Shown here one piece after another: positions 52,266 through 59,734 of a stretch of 64,000 nucleotides of DNA (position 1 is the first letter of the stretch; the number at the start of each line of letters is the position of its first letter). The position numbers and the translations under genes are program-made. The notes under the pieces are model-generated. The model was not told the origin of the DNA. It saw nothing but the letters and a program-made list of their open reading frames with translations, and ran no database searches. Source of the DNA: Streptomyces iakyrus (lineage in GTDB: Bacteria > Actinomycetota > Actinomycetes > Streptomycetales > Streptomycetaceae). The DNA is taken from NCBI RefSeq assembly GCF_000717055.1, contig NZ_JNXI01000003.1, positions 496,001 to 560,000 of the forward strand, read 5' to 3'.

Positions 52266-52533
52266 CGGTCTCTCCTTCAACCTCGGGGCAGTCGTCCAGG
52301 TGGTACTCGGCGTCGTCGGGGCAGGTGCACTGCGGCTGGTCGAGCTGGGAGCAGCCCGGCTCGTGGGGCGCGGCGGCGCAGCAGCGGGAGCAGTCGCAGT
52401 CCCGGGCGCGCGCGAGGAACGGCGGTCGGCACGGACCGGGGTGGTCGATGGGCGCCCAGACCGGGGACGGGTTGGCGGCCTCTTGGGCGGCGAGAGCGTC
52501 GAGGCGGGCGCGGATCTGGTCGGCTGCGGTCAC
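52255..52533 (-). CDS. Cysteine-rich small protein
   Basis: A 92-residue protein with nine cysteines in RARDCDCSRCCAAAPHEPGC, CTCPDD and DDCPEVEGE. The pattern would bind one or two zinc ions. The N-terminus is helical (AADQIRARLDALAAQEAAN). No function is known to me; such small zinc proteins are common in actinophage early regions. Confidence 0.7.
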   Translation of the reverse strand: MTAADQIRARLDALAAQEAANPSPVWAPIDHPGPCRPPFLARARDCDCSRCCAAAPHEPGCSQLDQPQCTCPDDAEYHLDDCPEVEGETDDR

Positions 52534-52551
52534 GGTGGTTCTCCGATCTGG

Positions 52552-52890
52552 TCAGGCGGCGAGGGCGAGGCGGGCGGCGGCGACGCGGTAGGCGGGCTTG
52601 CGGGGGCGGTAGATGACGGCGATCGCGGCGACCTCGGCCGGGGTGTAGCGGGTGCACTGGCGGGCGCGGCCCTTGGTGTAGGAGACGCTGGCCGTGCCGA
52701 CGGCGCCGGCCTTGACGGCGTTCTTGCGGAGGGAGGAGGCGACGGTGCGGGCCTCCTTCACGCCGAGGCCGGCGGCCACGCAGTGGGTCGCCAGGGTGGC
52801 GGCGCCTTGGCGGCGGATCTTGGCGGCGGCGCGCTGGGTGCGGGTGCGGGCCTTGAGGGTGGCGCGGCGGGTGCGGTTCGTGGCGATCAT
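52552..52890 (-). CDS. Basic helical DNA-binding-like protein
   Basis: A 112-residue, very basic protein. The first third is a run of Arg/Lys (TNRTRRATLKARTRTQRAAAKIRR); the second part has a helix-turn-helix-like ATHCVAAGLGVKEARTVASSLRKN. It is the first gene of the leftward early run and is divergent from the ribbon-helix-helix gene. Likely nucleic-acid-binding; target unknown. ATG 52890 follows AGGGGGA. Confidence 0.72.
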   Translation of the reverse strand: MIATNRTRRATLKARTRTQRAAAKIRRQGAATLATHCVAAGLGVKEARTVASSLRKNAVKAGAVGTASVSYTKGRARQCTRYTPAEVAAIAVIYRPRKPAYRVAAARLALAA

Positions 52891-52933
52891 CTTGGGTCCC
52901 CCTCGATTGCGGCTCCCTCCCGCCCTACTCACG

Positions 52934-52984
52934 GGTGGTTAACCACCTCTAATATGGCATACCCTGGACAGGTGGTCAACCACC
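52934..52984. promoter_or_regulatory. Paired GGTGGTTAACCACC-type operators
   Basis: Two nearly identical 14-bp dyads, GGTGGTTAACCACC (52934-52947) and GGTGGTCAACCACC (52971-52984), lie with centres 37 bp apart between divergent genes. On the minus strand the second overlaps a TTGACC -35 with CATATT 17 bp on, a candidate leftward promoter between the sites. The adjacent ribbon-helix-helix protein is the obvious binder. Confidence 0.75.
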
Positions 52985-53000
52985 CTGAGAGGATTGGGCC

Positions 53001-53198
53001 ATGGCCAACCAGCACAAGGAGAAGCTCCGAGGCATCCGAGGCGTCGACGACGCCCTCTGGATCGACCTCGACCGCGCCGCGAAGACCGCAGGTAGCGACC
53101 GCAGCAAGGTCACACGAGAGCTATGGGAGTGGTTCGTTGGCCGACCCGGGGCCGACCTGCCGGAGCGCCCGGCGAGCAGCGAGGAGAAGACCGCATGA
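53001..53198 (+). CDS. Ribbon-helix-helix regulator (Arc/CopG type)
   Basis: A 65-residue protein. GIRGVDDALWIDLDRAAKTAGSDRSKVTRELWEWFVGR matches the RHH beta-strand/two-helix fold, followed by an acidic tail. RHH dimers bind paired palindromes, and two such sites are directly upstream, so autoregulation and control of the divergent basic protein are likely. Its stop overlaps the next start by 4 bp. Confidence 0.82.
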   Translation: MANQHKEKLRGIRGVDDALWIDLDRAAKTAGSDRSKVTRELWEWFVGRPGADLPERPASSEEKTA

Positions 53199-53536
53199 GC
53201 GAGGCAGCCGCCTGGGTCACCCAGCAACTCGCGGCAGCTGGATACACCGCCCTGCCGAGCCTGCGCCCCGGCGAGTACTTCGAGACCACCGGGTTCGCCG
53301 TCGAAGCCAGCAGCGCCCCGGGCGCGGCTCGCGTGACAGTGACGGCGCGCTTCACGGGCCAGGACAAGTACGAGCAGTGGGGCGAAGCGCAGGCCCTCGC
53401 GAGCAAGCTCATGGACGTGCTGGAGCCGCTGGGCGTGGGGTTCGAGGAGATCGACGGCCGCGAACCGAACTGCGCCTTCGATGCGTATCCGCCCGTCAGC
53501 GCGGGCCCGGTGCGCCCGGACGAGGAGCCCACGTGA
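53195..53536 (+). CDS. Conserved protein in RHH operon
   Basis: A 113-residue protein (AAAWVTQQLAAAGYTALPSLRPGEYFETTGFAVEASSAPGAARVTVTARF) with a mixed alpha/beta pattern and no domain I know. It is translationally coupled to the RHH gene (ATGA) and to the zinc-ribbon gene after it (GTGA). A toxin-antitoxin relation with the RHH gene is conceivable from layout but unsupported. Confidence 0.68.
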   Translation: MSEAAAWVTQQLAAAGYTALPSLRPGEYFETTGFAVEASSAPGAARVTVTARFTGQDKYEQWGEAQALASKLMDVLEPLGVGFEEIDGREPNCAFDAYPPVSAGPVRPDEEPT

Positions 53537-53712
53537 GCCAGCCGCCCGAGGGTGAGATCGACTGCCCGCACTGCCACGCCACCGCGCAGACTCAGGACGT
53601 CCGCATCACCGTCGGCCGCGCGGATGGCACGACCGTCGCGGTCCGGCACACGAAGGACTGCGTCGACTACCCACCCGAGCCTGGCCACCCGGACGAGGAA
53701 CCCACCGCATGA
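53533..53712 (+). CDS. Small zinc-ribbon protein
   Basis: A 59-residue protein with CPHCHATAQTQDV near the N-terminus and HTKDC about 30 residues later, a plausible zinc ribbon. GTG 53533 overlaps the stop of the gene before. It is the third gene of the RHH operon, which ends at a hairpin. Confidence 0.65.
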   Translation: MSQPPEGEIDCPHCHATAQTQDVRITVGRADGTTVAVRHTKDCVDYPPEPGHPDEEPTA

Positions 53713-53716
53713 CGAA

Positions 53717-53744
53717 GGCCCCGCCCGGAATCCGGTGCGGGGCC
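53717..53744. terminator. Bidirectional hairpin after RHH operon
   Basis: GGCCCCGC (53717-53724) pairs with GCGGGGCC (53737-53744). It separates two convergent transcription units. Confidence 0.8.
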
Positions 53745-53757
53745 GATCTACGTCTGG

Positions 53758-54408
53758 CTACTTGACGCTGCCTGCGAAGATCGCCGTCTCGGAGTCCATC
53801 GTCGGCGTCAACTCGATCTGCAAGTACACCTCGTCCTTCGGCATCTCGCAGCCCACCTTCGCCGTCGCGGTCCGGCCCGGGCGCAGCCGCATCGACGGCA
53901 CGCCCTCCAGCCCGCGGTCCGAGTCGAAGACCTGCTCGCCTTCCTTCGAGTCGTCGCCGTAGTAGCACGAGATGTAGCCGGTGGCGATGTCCGCAACCTT
54001 GTCGGACTTGTTGTCGATCTTCACGGTGAACGACACATACGGCGTGGACTCCGGTGACGCGTACTCCGAGGAGACGCCCCGCTTGTAGCCGGACAGGGTG
54101 ACCTCGACGCCGTCCTCGTAGGCCACGCCGTCCGTCAGCCCCATGATCTCCGGCTCGGTGTCCGACGGTTCAGGCTCCGGCTCGTCAGCGGCGGCGGTGA
54201 CGGTGGGGTCGGCTGGCGCGGACGCTTCGGCGGCCGGGCTGCCGTCGTCGCGGGAGTTGGCGACGACGATGCCGGTGGCGACGATCGCGGCGATGACGGC
54301 GGCAGCGGCCCCAATGATGATCGCGTTGGTGCGGGACTTCGCGGGCTTCGGCGGCTCGGGCGGGAGCGGCGGCGGGAAGTCGGGCTGCGGCGGCGTGGGC
54401 GTGCTCAT
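53758..54408 (-). CDS. Membrane-anchored surface protein (prophage-encoded)
   Basis: A 216-residue protein with a Pro-rich cytosolic tip (PTPPQPDFPPPLPPEPPKP), a membrane helix (about 28-50), a linker rich in Ala/Asp/Pro/Glu and an outer beta-sandwich of about 120 residues (TLSGYKRGVSSEYAS, PYVSFTVKIDNKSDK, RLRPGRTATAKVGCEM). The sandwich resembles the DUF4352/immunoprotective lipoprotein fold. Being expressed alone, outside structural genes, it may be a lysogen trait such as superinfection exclusion. That is inference. Confidence 0.78.
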   Translation of the reverse strand: MSTPTPPQPDFPPPLPPEPPKPAKSRTNAIIIGAAAAVIAAIVATGIVVANSRDDGSPAAEASAPADPTVTAAADEPEPEPSDTEPEIMGLTDGVAYEDGVEVTLSGYKRGVSSEYASPESTPYVSFTVKIDNKSDKVADIATGYISCYYGDDSKEGEQVFDSDRGLEGVPSMRLRPGRTATAKVGCEMPKDEVYLQIELTPTMDSETAIFAGSVK

Positions 54409-54547
54409 GGTCCCCCCAGGTGGCGTTGTGTGCTGGGGTGCATGATGCGCCGACGTGAACGACCCGTGAAGGCGCTGTCGCCGTTCTGTGACCCGAATCC
54501 ACCCGAACCGGTAGCCCCACCCTGCCGGTAACAGCGACACTGCGGGC

Positions 54548-54727
54548 ATGGCGATCAGGTACGGCGTCCAGGCCGACAGCGAAGAGGAATGCTCCGAGGG
54601 CCTCGCGCTCCTCGTCGACGCGGGCATGCTGCCCGTCATGATGCCGCGGCACCTCGCGGACAACCGGTGGATGGCCCGCGCCGTACCGAGCCCTGCGGCC
54701 CGGGCGAAGGAGCCGGCCGACCGGTAG
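54548..54727 (+). CDS. Small hypothetical protein
   Basis: A 59-residue frame (MAIRYGVQADSEEECSEGLALLVDAGMLPVMMPRHLADN) with a clean ATG and good codon bias, running to a stop just before a strong hairpin. No family recognised. It is the only rightward gene between the surface protein and the GIY-YIG gene. Confidence 0.55.
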   Translation: MAIRYGVQADSEEECSEGLALLVDAGMLPVMMPRHLADNRWMARAVPSPAARAKEPADR

Positions 54728-54740
54728 CCCGGGCGTGCGA

Positions 54741-54776
54741 AGGCCCCACCGCCCTGGGGGGAATGCGGTGGGGCCT
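54741..54776. terminator. 12-bp perfect hairpin
   Basis: AGGCCCCACCGC (54741-54752) and GCGGTGGGGCCT (54765-54776) form a strong stem. It ends the leftward GIY-YIG transcript and the small rightward gene. Confidence 0.85.
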
Positions 54777-54826
54777 GGTGCGCGGTGCCTGACGCGATTC
54801 TCAGTGTCGCAGCGCAGTCAACTCGG

Positions 54827-55531
54827 TCAGGACGTCAAGCGCCAGATGCCCTGGGGGGTGCGCTCCACGTCTGGCTTCAAGGCGGCCAGCCCGCTCAGGA
54901 CTTGCTTCTCAGTGAGTCCGGTGAGGGCCTGGAGATCCCGGCGCCGCATCTCCCCATAGTGGGAGAGGGCGTTGCGTATGCGCTCCTGCCTGGTCGACCG
55001 ACGCGCCACGTAGTCCGCCAGCTCACCGCGTAGCTCGAACCACTCCGTGTTGCTGACTCTGTGAGCCGTGAACCGCGCGTGGAGTGCCTGCTCATGCTGC
55101 TGACCACCGTGCTCAACGCGGACCAGGTCGTCTGGCCGCAGCGCCAGCACGTCGATACGCCGGCGCAAGTTCTGTGTCGTACCGATCTTGACGCGAGTGC
55201 CGTTGCGGAGGAAGTAGACGACGGGCGCGTGCGTCTTCCCGTTCAAGAGGCTGCTGACGTTTACCACCTCGTCGCCCACAGGACCGTCAGGCACATCGAA
55301 TGGAGAAGCGCTCGTCTGTCCATCCGCGGCAGTCCCCCAGGACGCCCTGACAGCACAGTCCCTCGCTTCCAGGAGCTTACGCAGTCCCGCCGCAAGCTCC
55401 GGATCGTCGGGCAGGCGGCGGGCCATGTCCTGGGCCAGCTCCCGGAAGGAGACGCTGATCCAGCGGAGGCTGGCCGGTAGACGGTCGTGCTCGAAGTAGC
55501 GGAGCACGTGGCTTGAACTCTCGGTGGTCAT
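54827..55531 (-). CDS. GIY-YIG (T5orf172-like) protein with winged helix
   Basis: A 234-residue protein in three parts. Residues about 10-66 (YFEHDRLPASLRWISVSFRELAQDM, ELAAGLRKLLEARDCAVRA) form a helical module common in Streptomyces phages. About 100-175 is a GIY-YIG domain of the T5orf172/MUG113 type (VVYFLRNGTRVKIGTTQNLRRR, EQALHARF, NTEWFELRGEL). The last 50 residues (QERIRNALSHYGEMRRRDLQALTGLTEKQVLSGLAALKPDVERT) are a winged helix almost the same as the end of the FtsK-like protein encoded next. ATG 55531 follows GAAGGAA. It may cut or bind DNA at sites shared with the translocase. Confidence 0.85.
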   Translation of the reverse strand: MTTESSSHVLRYFEHDRLPASLRWISVSFRELAQDMARRLPDDPELAAGLRKLLEARDCAVRASWGTAADGQTSASPFDVPDGPVGDEVVNVSSLLNGKTHAPVVYFLRNGTRVKIGTTQNLRRRIDVLALRPDDLVRVEHGGQQHEQALHARFTAHRVSNTEWFELRGELADYVARRSTRQERIRNALSHYGEMRRRDLQALTGLTEKQVLSGLAALKPDVERTPQGIWRLTS

Positions 55532-55565
55532 TTCCTTCTCTCGCAACGAACGTAGTCGATGGATG

Positions 55566-55652
55566 TGGGTCCCTTACTGGGTCCCTCGCCTCCGTGTGAG
55601 GGGAGGGCTTCCACGCCGCTAGGGGACCCGGCAGGGGACTCGCGTGTAGGGG
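55566..55652. repeat. Short repeat cluster between translocase and GIY-YIG genes
   Basis: TGGGTCCCT occurs twice with a 12-bp period (55566 and 55578). On the same strand AGGGG occurs at 55599, 55621, 55633 and 55648, with AGGGGAC at 12-bp period (55621, 55633) in the opposite sense to the TGGGTCCCT pair. CGTGTGAGGGG (55593) and TGTAGGGG (55645) match the sites at 28608 and 60002. Arrays like this serve as operators or as recognition sites for TraB/FtsK-type translocases. Confidence 0.6.
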
Positions 55653-55673
55653 CTTCGACCAGCGCTTTTGACG

Positions 55674-57431
55674 CTAGGAGACGGATACCGCCTGCGCTTC
55701 CCAGGCCTCCACGGGCACCAGACGCCACGTGCCGGCGTCCGTGCGCTCCACCTCCGGCTTGAGCCCTTCGATGGCCTTCAGTACCTGCCGCTCCTCCAGG
55801 CCCGTCGCCTGCTCCAGCTCGCGGCGGGTGGCGTTGCCGTACTTCGTGAGCGCGTTCCGCACCCGCTCCTGGTACGAAGCGCCCTGCACCGGCAGGATCA
55901 GCCGCTTCCCCACCGGCGCCCGCACCGTCGTCGCCCCGATCCGCGCCACCTCAGCCTTGAACTCATCCCCCGTCAGCCACATGCCCTTGTACGGTGTCGG
56001 CACCTGGTGGACCGGCGACTGGAGCAGGAACTTGCCGGGCTGGTCCAGCCGTCCAGGCTCCCAACCTGGGGTGTTGCCGAAGATGAACCGGCGGTGGTCC
56101 GCGTCGTTCATGCGGGTGGACAGCCGGTTCGCGTAGTTACCGCGGGCGTCGGTGGTGCCGCCGAACACCTTCCGAGAGGGCTGCTGGGTGGCGGACAGGA
56201 AGTGCATGCCGGCGAACCGCATCAGCGCGAGGAGGGACTCCTGCTTCTTCGACGCGGGGGTCTTCTTCCACGGCCCGTCGTCGCCCTGCCGCACCAGCTC
56301 GGCGAGCTCGTCCTCGATGACCCAGATCGCCGGCCGTCCGTGCTTGGCGGGGTCCCACTCCTGATCACCCGCGGCCGCGAGGATCTCGCCGCGCTCGTCG
56401 AGTTCCTCCCGCAGCCAGTCGAGGAGGGCATGGGCCTGCTCGGGCGTGGCGGCGAGGTCCTGAAGGAGCGGCAGCATGGGGGTGAGCTCGGGGGCGCCGG
56501 GCTTGAGGTCGATGCCGTACAGGACGGTGTCCGGGCGGTCCGCGAGCTGGACTGCGATGGACCGGACCAGGGTGGACTTGCCGAACTTGGACGAACCGGC
56601 GACCAACGTGTGGTTGTAGGCCAGGTCCAGCCAGACCGGGCTCAGGAACCGGTCCACGCCGAGGAGAACCGGGTCGGTGAACCGGGCGCCTGTGGTCCGC
56701 TCGTAAGGGATCACCGCGCTGAGGGGGTCGCCGTCGATGAACCGGGCGATGAGCTGGTTCGTGAGCGCGCCGTCTTCCAGCATGAACTCCCCGGCCACGC
56801 CCATGCCGGAGGCGACGCGGTCCCAGGCGGACTTGAGCTTGGCCCGGTCCAGGTTCACGGGGAGGTCGAGGACCGCGGTCCATCCGGTCTTGGTCCGTTC
56901 CACGGTGCAGCCCGGCAGTTCGGCCTGGAACAGTTCGTGGACCACGGTCCGCAGGCGGGTCTCTTCCACGGTCCGCCCGGCCAGGTTCGGCCCCTGCTGG
57001 ACCGGTTCGGGCATGGTCCGCTGGACGAGGGCGTGGTGGGCCATCTGCTGCCGGATGAGCACCGTCTGGAGCTTCGCAGCCTCCATGTCCAGCTTGATCG
57101 CGTCGTGCCGGGTGTGGTGCCGGTACACGACCCGGGCCGCGGCGGTCGCGCCGACGGCGACGAGCCACGCATAGACCGAAGCGCCACCGCCCACCGCAGT
57201 GGTGACCCAGGCCTGTGTGAAAGCGCCCGACGCCGCCCCGGCAGACCAGGACAAGGCGCTGCTCCACTTCTTGGAGAACGAGGTGAGCGACAGGCTGCCC
57301 GCGGCAACGGCGGCGGTGAGCTCTACCGCTGCGGCGGCCATGCCGTACTGGTAGTCGGCGGCGAGGGCTGCGGCGGAGACGAGGCTGGGCGCGGCGAAGG
57401 TGGCGACGAGGTCGGCGCGACTGATCTTCAC
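55674..57431 (-). CDS. FtsK/TraB-like DNA translocase
   Basis: A 585-residue membrane-associated motor. The N-terminal 100 residues contain two to three hydrophobic stretches. Walker A GSSKFGKST is at about 279-287 and Walker B AIWVIEDE at about 368-375; later SATQQPSRKVFG and STRMNDADHRRFIFGN are FtsK-type sensor regions. The C-terminal winged helix (about 519-575, NALTKYGNATRRELEQATGLEERQVLKAIEGLKPEVERT) corresponds to the FtsK-gamma/TraB DNA-recognition domain. It could move phage DNA, as TraB moves double-stranded plasmid DNA between Streptomyces mycelia. A repeat cluster lies just downstream of its stop. Confidence 0.92.
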   Translation of the reverse strand: MKISRADLVATFAAPSLVSAAALAADYQYGMAAAAVELTAAVAAGSLSLTSFSKKWSSALSWSAGAASGAFTQAWVTTAVGGGASVYAWLVAVGATAAARVVYRHHTRHDAIKLDMEAAKLQTVLIRQQMAHHALVQRTMPEPVQQGPNLAGRTVEETRLRTVVHELFQAELPGCTVERTKTGWTAVLDLPVNLDRAKLKSAWDRVASGMGVAGEFMLEDGALTNQLIARFIDGDPLSAVIPYERTTGARFTDPVLLGVDRFLSPVWLDLAYNHTLVAGSSKFGKSTLVRSIAVQLADRPDTVLYGIDLKPGAPELTPMLPLLQDLAATPEQAHALLDWLREELDERGEILAAAGDQEWDPAKHGRPAIWVIEDELAELVRQGDDGPWKKTPASKKQESLLALMRFAGMHFLSATQQPSRKVFGGTTDARGNYANRLSTRMNDADHRRFIFGNTPGWEPGRLDQPGKFLLQSPVHQVPTPYKGMWLTGDEFKAEVARIGATTVRAPVGKRLILPVQGASYQERVRNALTKYGNATRRELEQATGLEERQVLKAIEGLKPEVERTDAGTWRLVPVEAWEAQAVSVS

Positions 57432-57485
57432 TGGTGCTCCGTGGCGAGACGGGGCGGCCCCCGCAGTGACGGGGGCCGGCGGCGG

Positions 57486-58436
57486 TCAGCGGTACTGGTG
57501 GAGCTTGGACTCGGCGTCCTTGAGTCGCCGGTAGGCCGTGGACTCGGGGACGCCGAGGATGGTGGCGGCGCCCTTCTTGGTGATGTGGTCGCCGTTGCGG
57601 AGGCGGCGGAACAGTTCATCGACTTGGTCCTCGGGGCGGACCGGGCGGTCCACGGCGCGTCCGGTGGCCTGGATGAGAACGGGGTCCGGCGTGGTCTCGA
57701 TCTGGTTCACGGGCTGGTCAGCGGCTTGAACCGGCTCCGGTTCGGGTCGGTCCGCCGGGCGCTCAGCGGGGCGGTTCACCGGTTCGACGACGGGCGGGGC
57801 GGCGGGGCGGCGGGCCTCCAGCGCGAGCCGGACACCGACCGTGCGTTCCTCGGACAGGAGCCGGTCCCGCTCCCCCAGGGCGAGGGCCATCTCGGTGCCG
57901 GCCTGCTGCTGCAAGGCGCGGAGGTACGCCTCGTACTTGGGGTCGAGCTTGATGCGGATGGTGTGCATGCCGATCGCCCACACGCCCTTGGCGGCGACGG
58001 AGACGAGGGCGCCGACGATGCCGACGAGGAGGGCGTCGTCGCGGTGTCCGTGGAGGATGATCGCGGCGACGGACACGGCGAGCATGGCGAGTCCCGCCTT
58101 GCGCGGGAGTTCGGCGCGCTTGCTGTCGTAGCGGAGGAGCCATTCGGCGATGAGGCAGGCGGCCCATCCGGCGTCGAACACTCCGGCGACGAGGTAGGCG
58201 GCCCAGGCGGGGGCGAGGAGGGAGAGCATGCTGCCGATGGCGACGGTGCCCCATACGATGGCGCCGATCGTCATGAGGATTGCGGCGGCGAACAGGGCCT
58301 TCCGGAGCGCGGAGTCGAGGTTGAACGGCAGCCGCGGCGCGGGCGGGGTGGTGTCGGGGACGTCGTAGTCGACGGGGACGCCGTTGACGGTTTCGGTGAC
58401 GGTGCGGGTCGGGTGGCGGCGGAACAGGCTGGGCAT
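57486..58436 (-). CDS. Spd-like membrane protein with HTH C-terminus
   Basis: A 316-residue protein. Residues about 48-170 hold four membrane helices (LFAAAILMTIGAIVWGTVAIG, AYLVAGVFDAGWAACLIAEWLL, GLAMLAVSVAAIILHG, LLVGIVGALVSVAAKGVWAIG), like the DUF2637/SpdB spread proteins of Streptomyces plasmids. A coiled coil (about 178-205) and a Pro-rich linker lead to a C-terminal helix-turn-helix (DELFRRLRNGDHITKKGAATILGVPESTAYRRLKDAE). It lies directly upstream of the translocase and may anchor DNA or the motor at the membrane. Confidence 0.82.
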   Translation of the reverse strand: MPSLFRRHPTRTVTETVNGVPVDYDVPDTTPPAPRLPFNLDSALRKALFAAAILMTIGAIVWGTVAIGSMLSLLAPAWAAYLVAGVFDAGWAACLIAEWLLRYDSKRAELPRKAGLAMLAVSVAAIILHGHRDDALLVGIVGALVSVAAKGVWAIGMHTIRIKLDPKYEAYLRALQQQAGTEMALALGERDRLLSEERTVGVRLALEARRPAAPPVVEPVNRPAERPADRPEPEPVQAADQPVNQIETTPDPVLIQATGRAVDRPVRPEDQVDELFRRLRNGDHITKKGAATILGVPESTAYRRLKDAESKLHQYR

Positions 58437-58450
58437 CGAGGGTCTCCGGG

Positions 58451-58699
58451 TTAGGCGTGCGCTCGGGCGGCGCGGGGGCGGTGGGTGCGGATCTGATACG
58501 CGATGTACACGGCGCCGGCGGTGAGGAGCGCGGCTTCGGGCTGCTGCTGGGCGGCCTGGGCGACGCCGGTGACGATGCCGAGGAGCAGCGCGGTACCGAG
58601 CTGGGCGAGTTGCGCGGTGGCCTCGGGGTGCATGCCAGCGAGGACGATCAGGGCGGCGATGAACAGGCGGGTGAGGAGTCGTTCGGGGCGGCGTCGCAT
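58451..58699 (-). CDS. Small membrane protein of translocase cluster
   Basis: An 82-residue protein with two hydrophobic helices (LLTRLFIAALIVLAGMHP and LAQLGTALLLGIVTGVAQAAQ) and a basic C-terminus (RTHRPRAARAHA). It begins 14 bp before the Spd-like gene and probably works with it. Small Spd proteins of conjugative Streptomyces plasmids have the same size and topology. ATG 58699 follows AGGAGC. Confidence 0.75.
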   Translation of the reverse strand: MRRRPERLLTRLFIAALIVLAGMHPEATAQLAQLGTALLLGIVTGVAQAAQQQPEAALLTAGAVYIAYQIRTHRPRAARAHA

Positions 58700-58779
58700 G
58701 GCTGCTCCTGGGTGGCGGTCGGGAGGGCTGGCCGGATGTCCAGGGCGCACGCGCGGTGTCGTGCGCCGAGGGCTACCGG

Positions 58780-58953
58780 TCAGTCCTCGTAGAGGAAGCG
58801 GGCGCGACGCCAGGCCGGCTGCTGCCGCAGCTTGCGGTCGAGCTCGGAGTTGACCGCGTGCGCTTCCTGCGAGTCGCAGCCGTTCTTGCCGTCGGGGTCA
58901 GGGCGCGCGGCCATCAGGCGCTTGATCTCGGCTCGGTCTTTCTTCCAGCCCAT
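58780..58953 (-). CDS. Small charged helical protein
   Basis: A 57-residue frame (MGWKKDRAEIKRLMAARPDPDGKN, then NSELDRKLRQQPAWRRARFLYED), rich in Lys/Arg/Glu, with one Cys. It has a GAGAGGAGC ribosome site and good codon bias. No family recognised. Confidence 0.65.
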   Translation of the reverse strand: MGWKKDRAEIKRLMAARPDPDGKNGCDSQEAHAVNSELDRKLRQQPAWRRARFLYED

Positions 58954-59001
58954 GTCGGGCTCCTCTCGGGTTGGGGTGGCAGACCGCTGAGTGGTGGCCG
59001 G

Positions 59002-59187
59002 TCAGCGGCGGCCGCGGGCCCAGGACCAGGCGGACAGGATCGTGTCTGTTTGGTCCGTGACCCGGCCCGACTCCAGCTCGCTGGCCCGGTCCTCCAGGCG
59101 CTTCGCCGCGGCTTCCTTGCCGCGGTTCCGGAGTTCCTTTGCGGCCTCGCGGTTCTTCTTCGCCTGGTTCTTCATCCGGTCGGACAT
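59002..59187 (-). CDS. Small coiled-coil protein
   Basis: A 61-residue, almost wholly helical protein (KNQAKKNREAAKELRNRGKEAAAKRLEDRASELES), strongly charged. It may form a coiled coil or bind nucleic acid. ATG 59187 follows GAGAGGAA. Confidence 0.62.
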   Translation of the reverse strand: MSDRMKNQAKKNREAAKELRNRGKEAAAKRLEDRASELESGRVTDQTDTILSAWSWARGRR

Positions 59188-59270
59188 GGGTTCCTCTCGG
59201 GACGGTGGATGATCGCTGGGGCCGGGCGCGGGACGGGGGGGTAGACGACCGCGCCCGGCGGTCTGGGGTG

Positions 59271-59423
59271 TCAGCGGTGCTGGTGTTCGCCTTGCTCGTG
59301 CCAGCCGAGGCGGCTGCGGATGTCGGCGGCCTGCTTGTAGTCGGCGGCGCAGTTCTCCGGCGTGGCCGGCTCGGCGAGGATCCGGTTCGGGCGCGGGGTG
59401 AGGTCCGGCTGTTCGCTGCTCAT
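59271..59423 (-). CDS. Small hypothetical protein
   Basis: A 50-residue frame (MSSEQPDLTPRPNRILAEPATPENCAADYKQAADIRSRLG) coupled to the preceding gene by an ATGA overlap. It contains one Cys. Function unknown. Confidence 0.6.
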   Translation of the reverse strand: MSSEQPDLTPRPNRILAEPATPENCAADYKQAADIRSRLGWHEQGEHQHR

Positions 59424-59734
59424 TGCTGCGCCTCCGGCCTGGGGAGGGCGCGGCACTTCTCCGCGTGGGTCTGGGCCCATTCGCGCGCATCGCTGTCGGC
59501 CAGCTCGGGAAGGTGCTTCTCGTACTGGCTGGTCAGGCCCCAGACCATCCGGTGGTGGTTGTGCTCGGAGGTCGACGGGCAGCCGGTGCAGGCGGCGAGC
59601 GTCGCGTATGGCTCGGGCGGGGTCAGGACGTTCATCTGGTGCGTCAGGTCGACGAACCCGCCGCCGACGGTCAGGTAGCGGGCAATGACGCCCTCGGGCC
59701 ACGACTGCGCGGCTGTGGTCTGCTGCTCGCTCAT
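59420..59734 (-). CDS. Small hypothetical protein
   Basis: A 104-residue protein (EGVIARYLTVGGGFVDLTHQMNVL, ACTGCPSTSEHNHHRMVWGL, EWAQTHAEKCRALP). CTGC and two further His residues suggest metal binding. Coupled to genes on both sides by 4-bp overlaps. A longer upstream frame is rejected. Confidence 0.66.
   Translation of the reverse strand: MSEQQTTAAQSWPEGVIARYLTVGGGFVDLTHQMNVLTPPEPYATLAACTGCPSTSEHNHHRMVWGLTSQYEKHLPELADSDAREWAQTHAEKCRALPRPEAQQ

Noticed and set aside
53001..53536. A firm toxin-antitoxin call for the RHH gene and its neighbour
   Set aside because: The layout fits, but the partner matches no toxin fold I know and phage RHH regulators are common, so it is kept only as a hypothesis.
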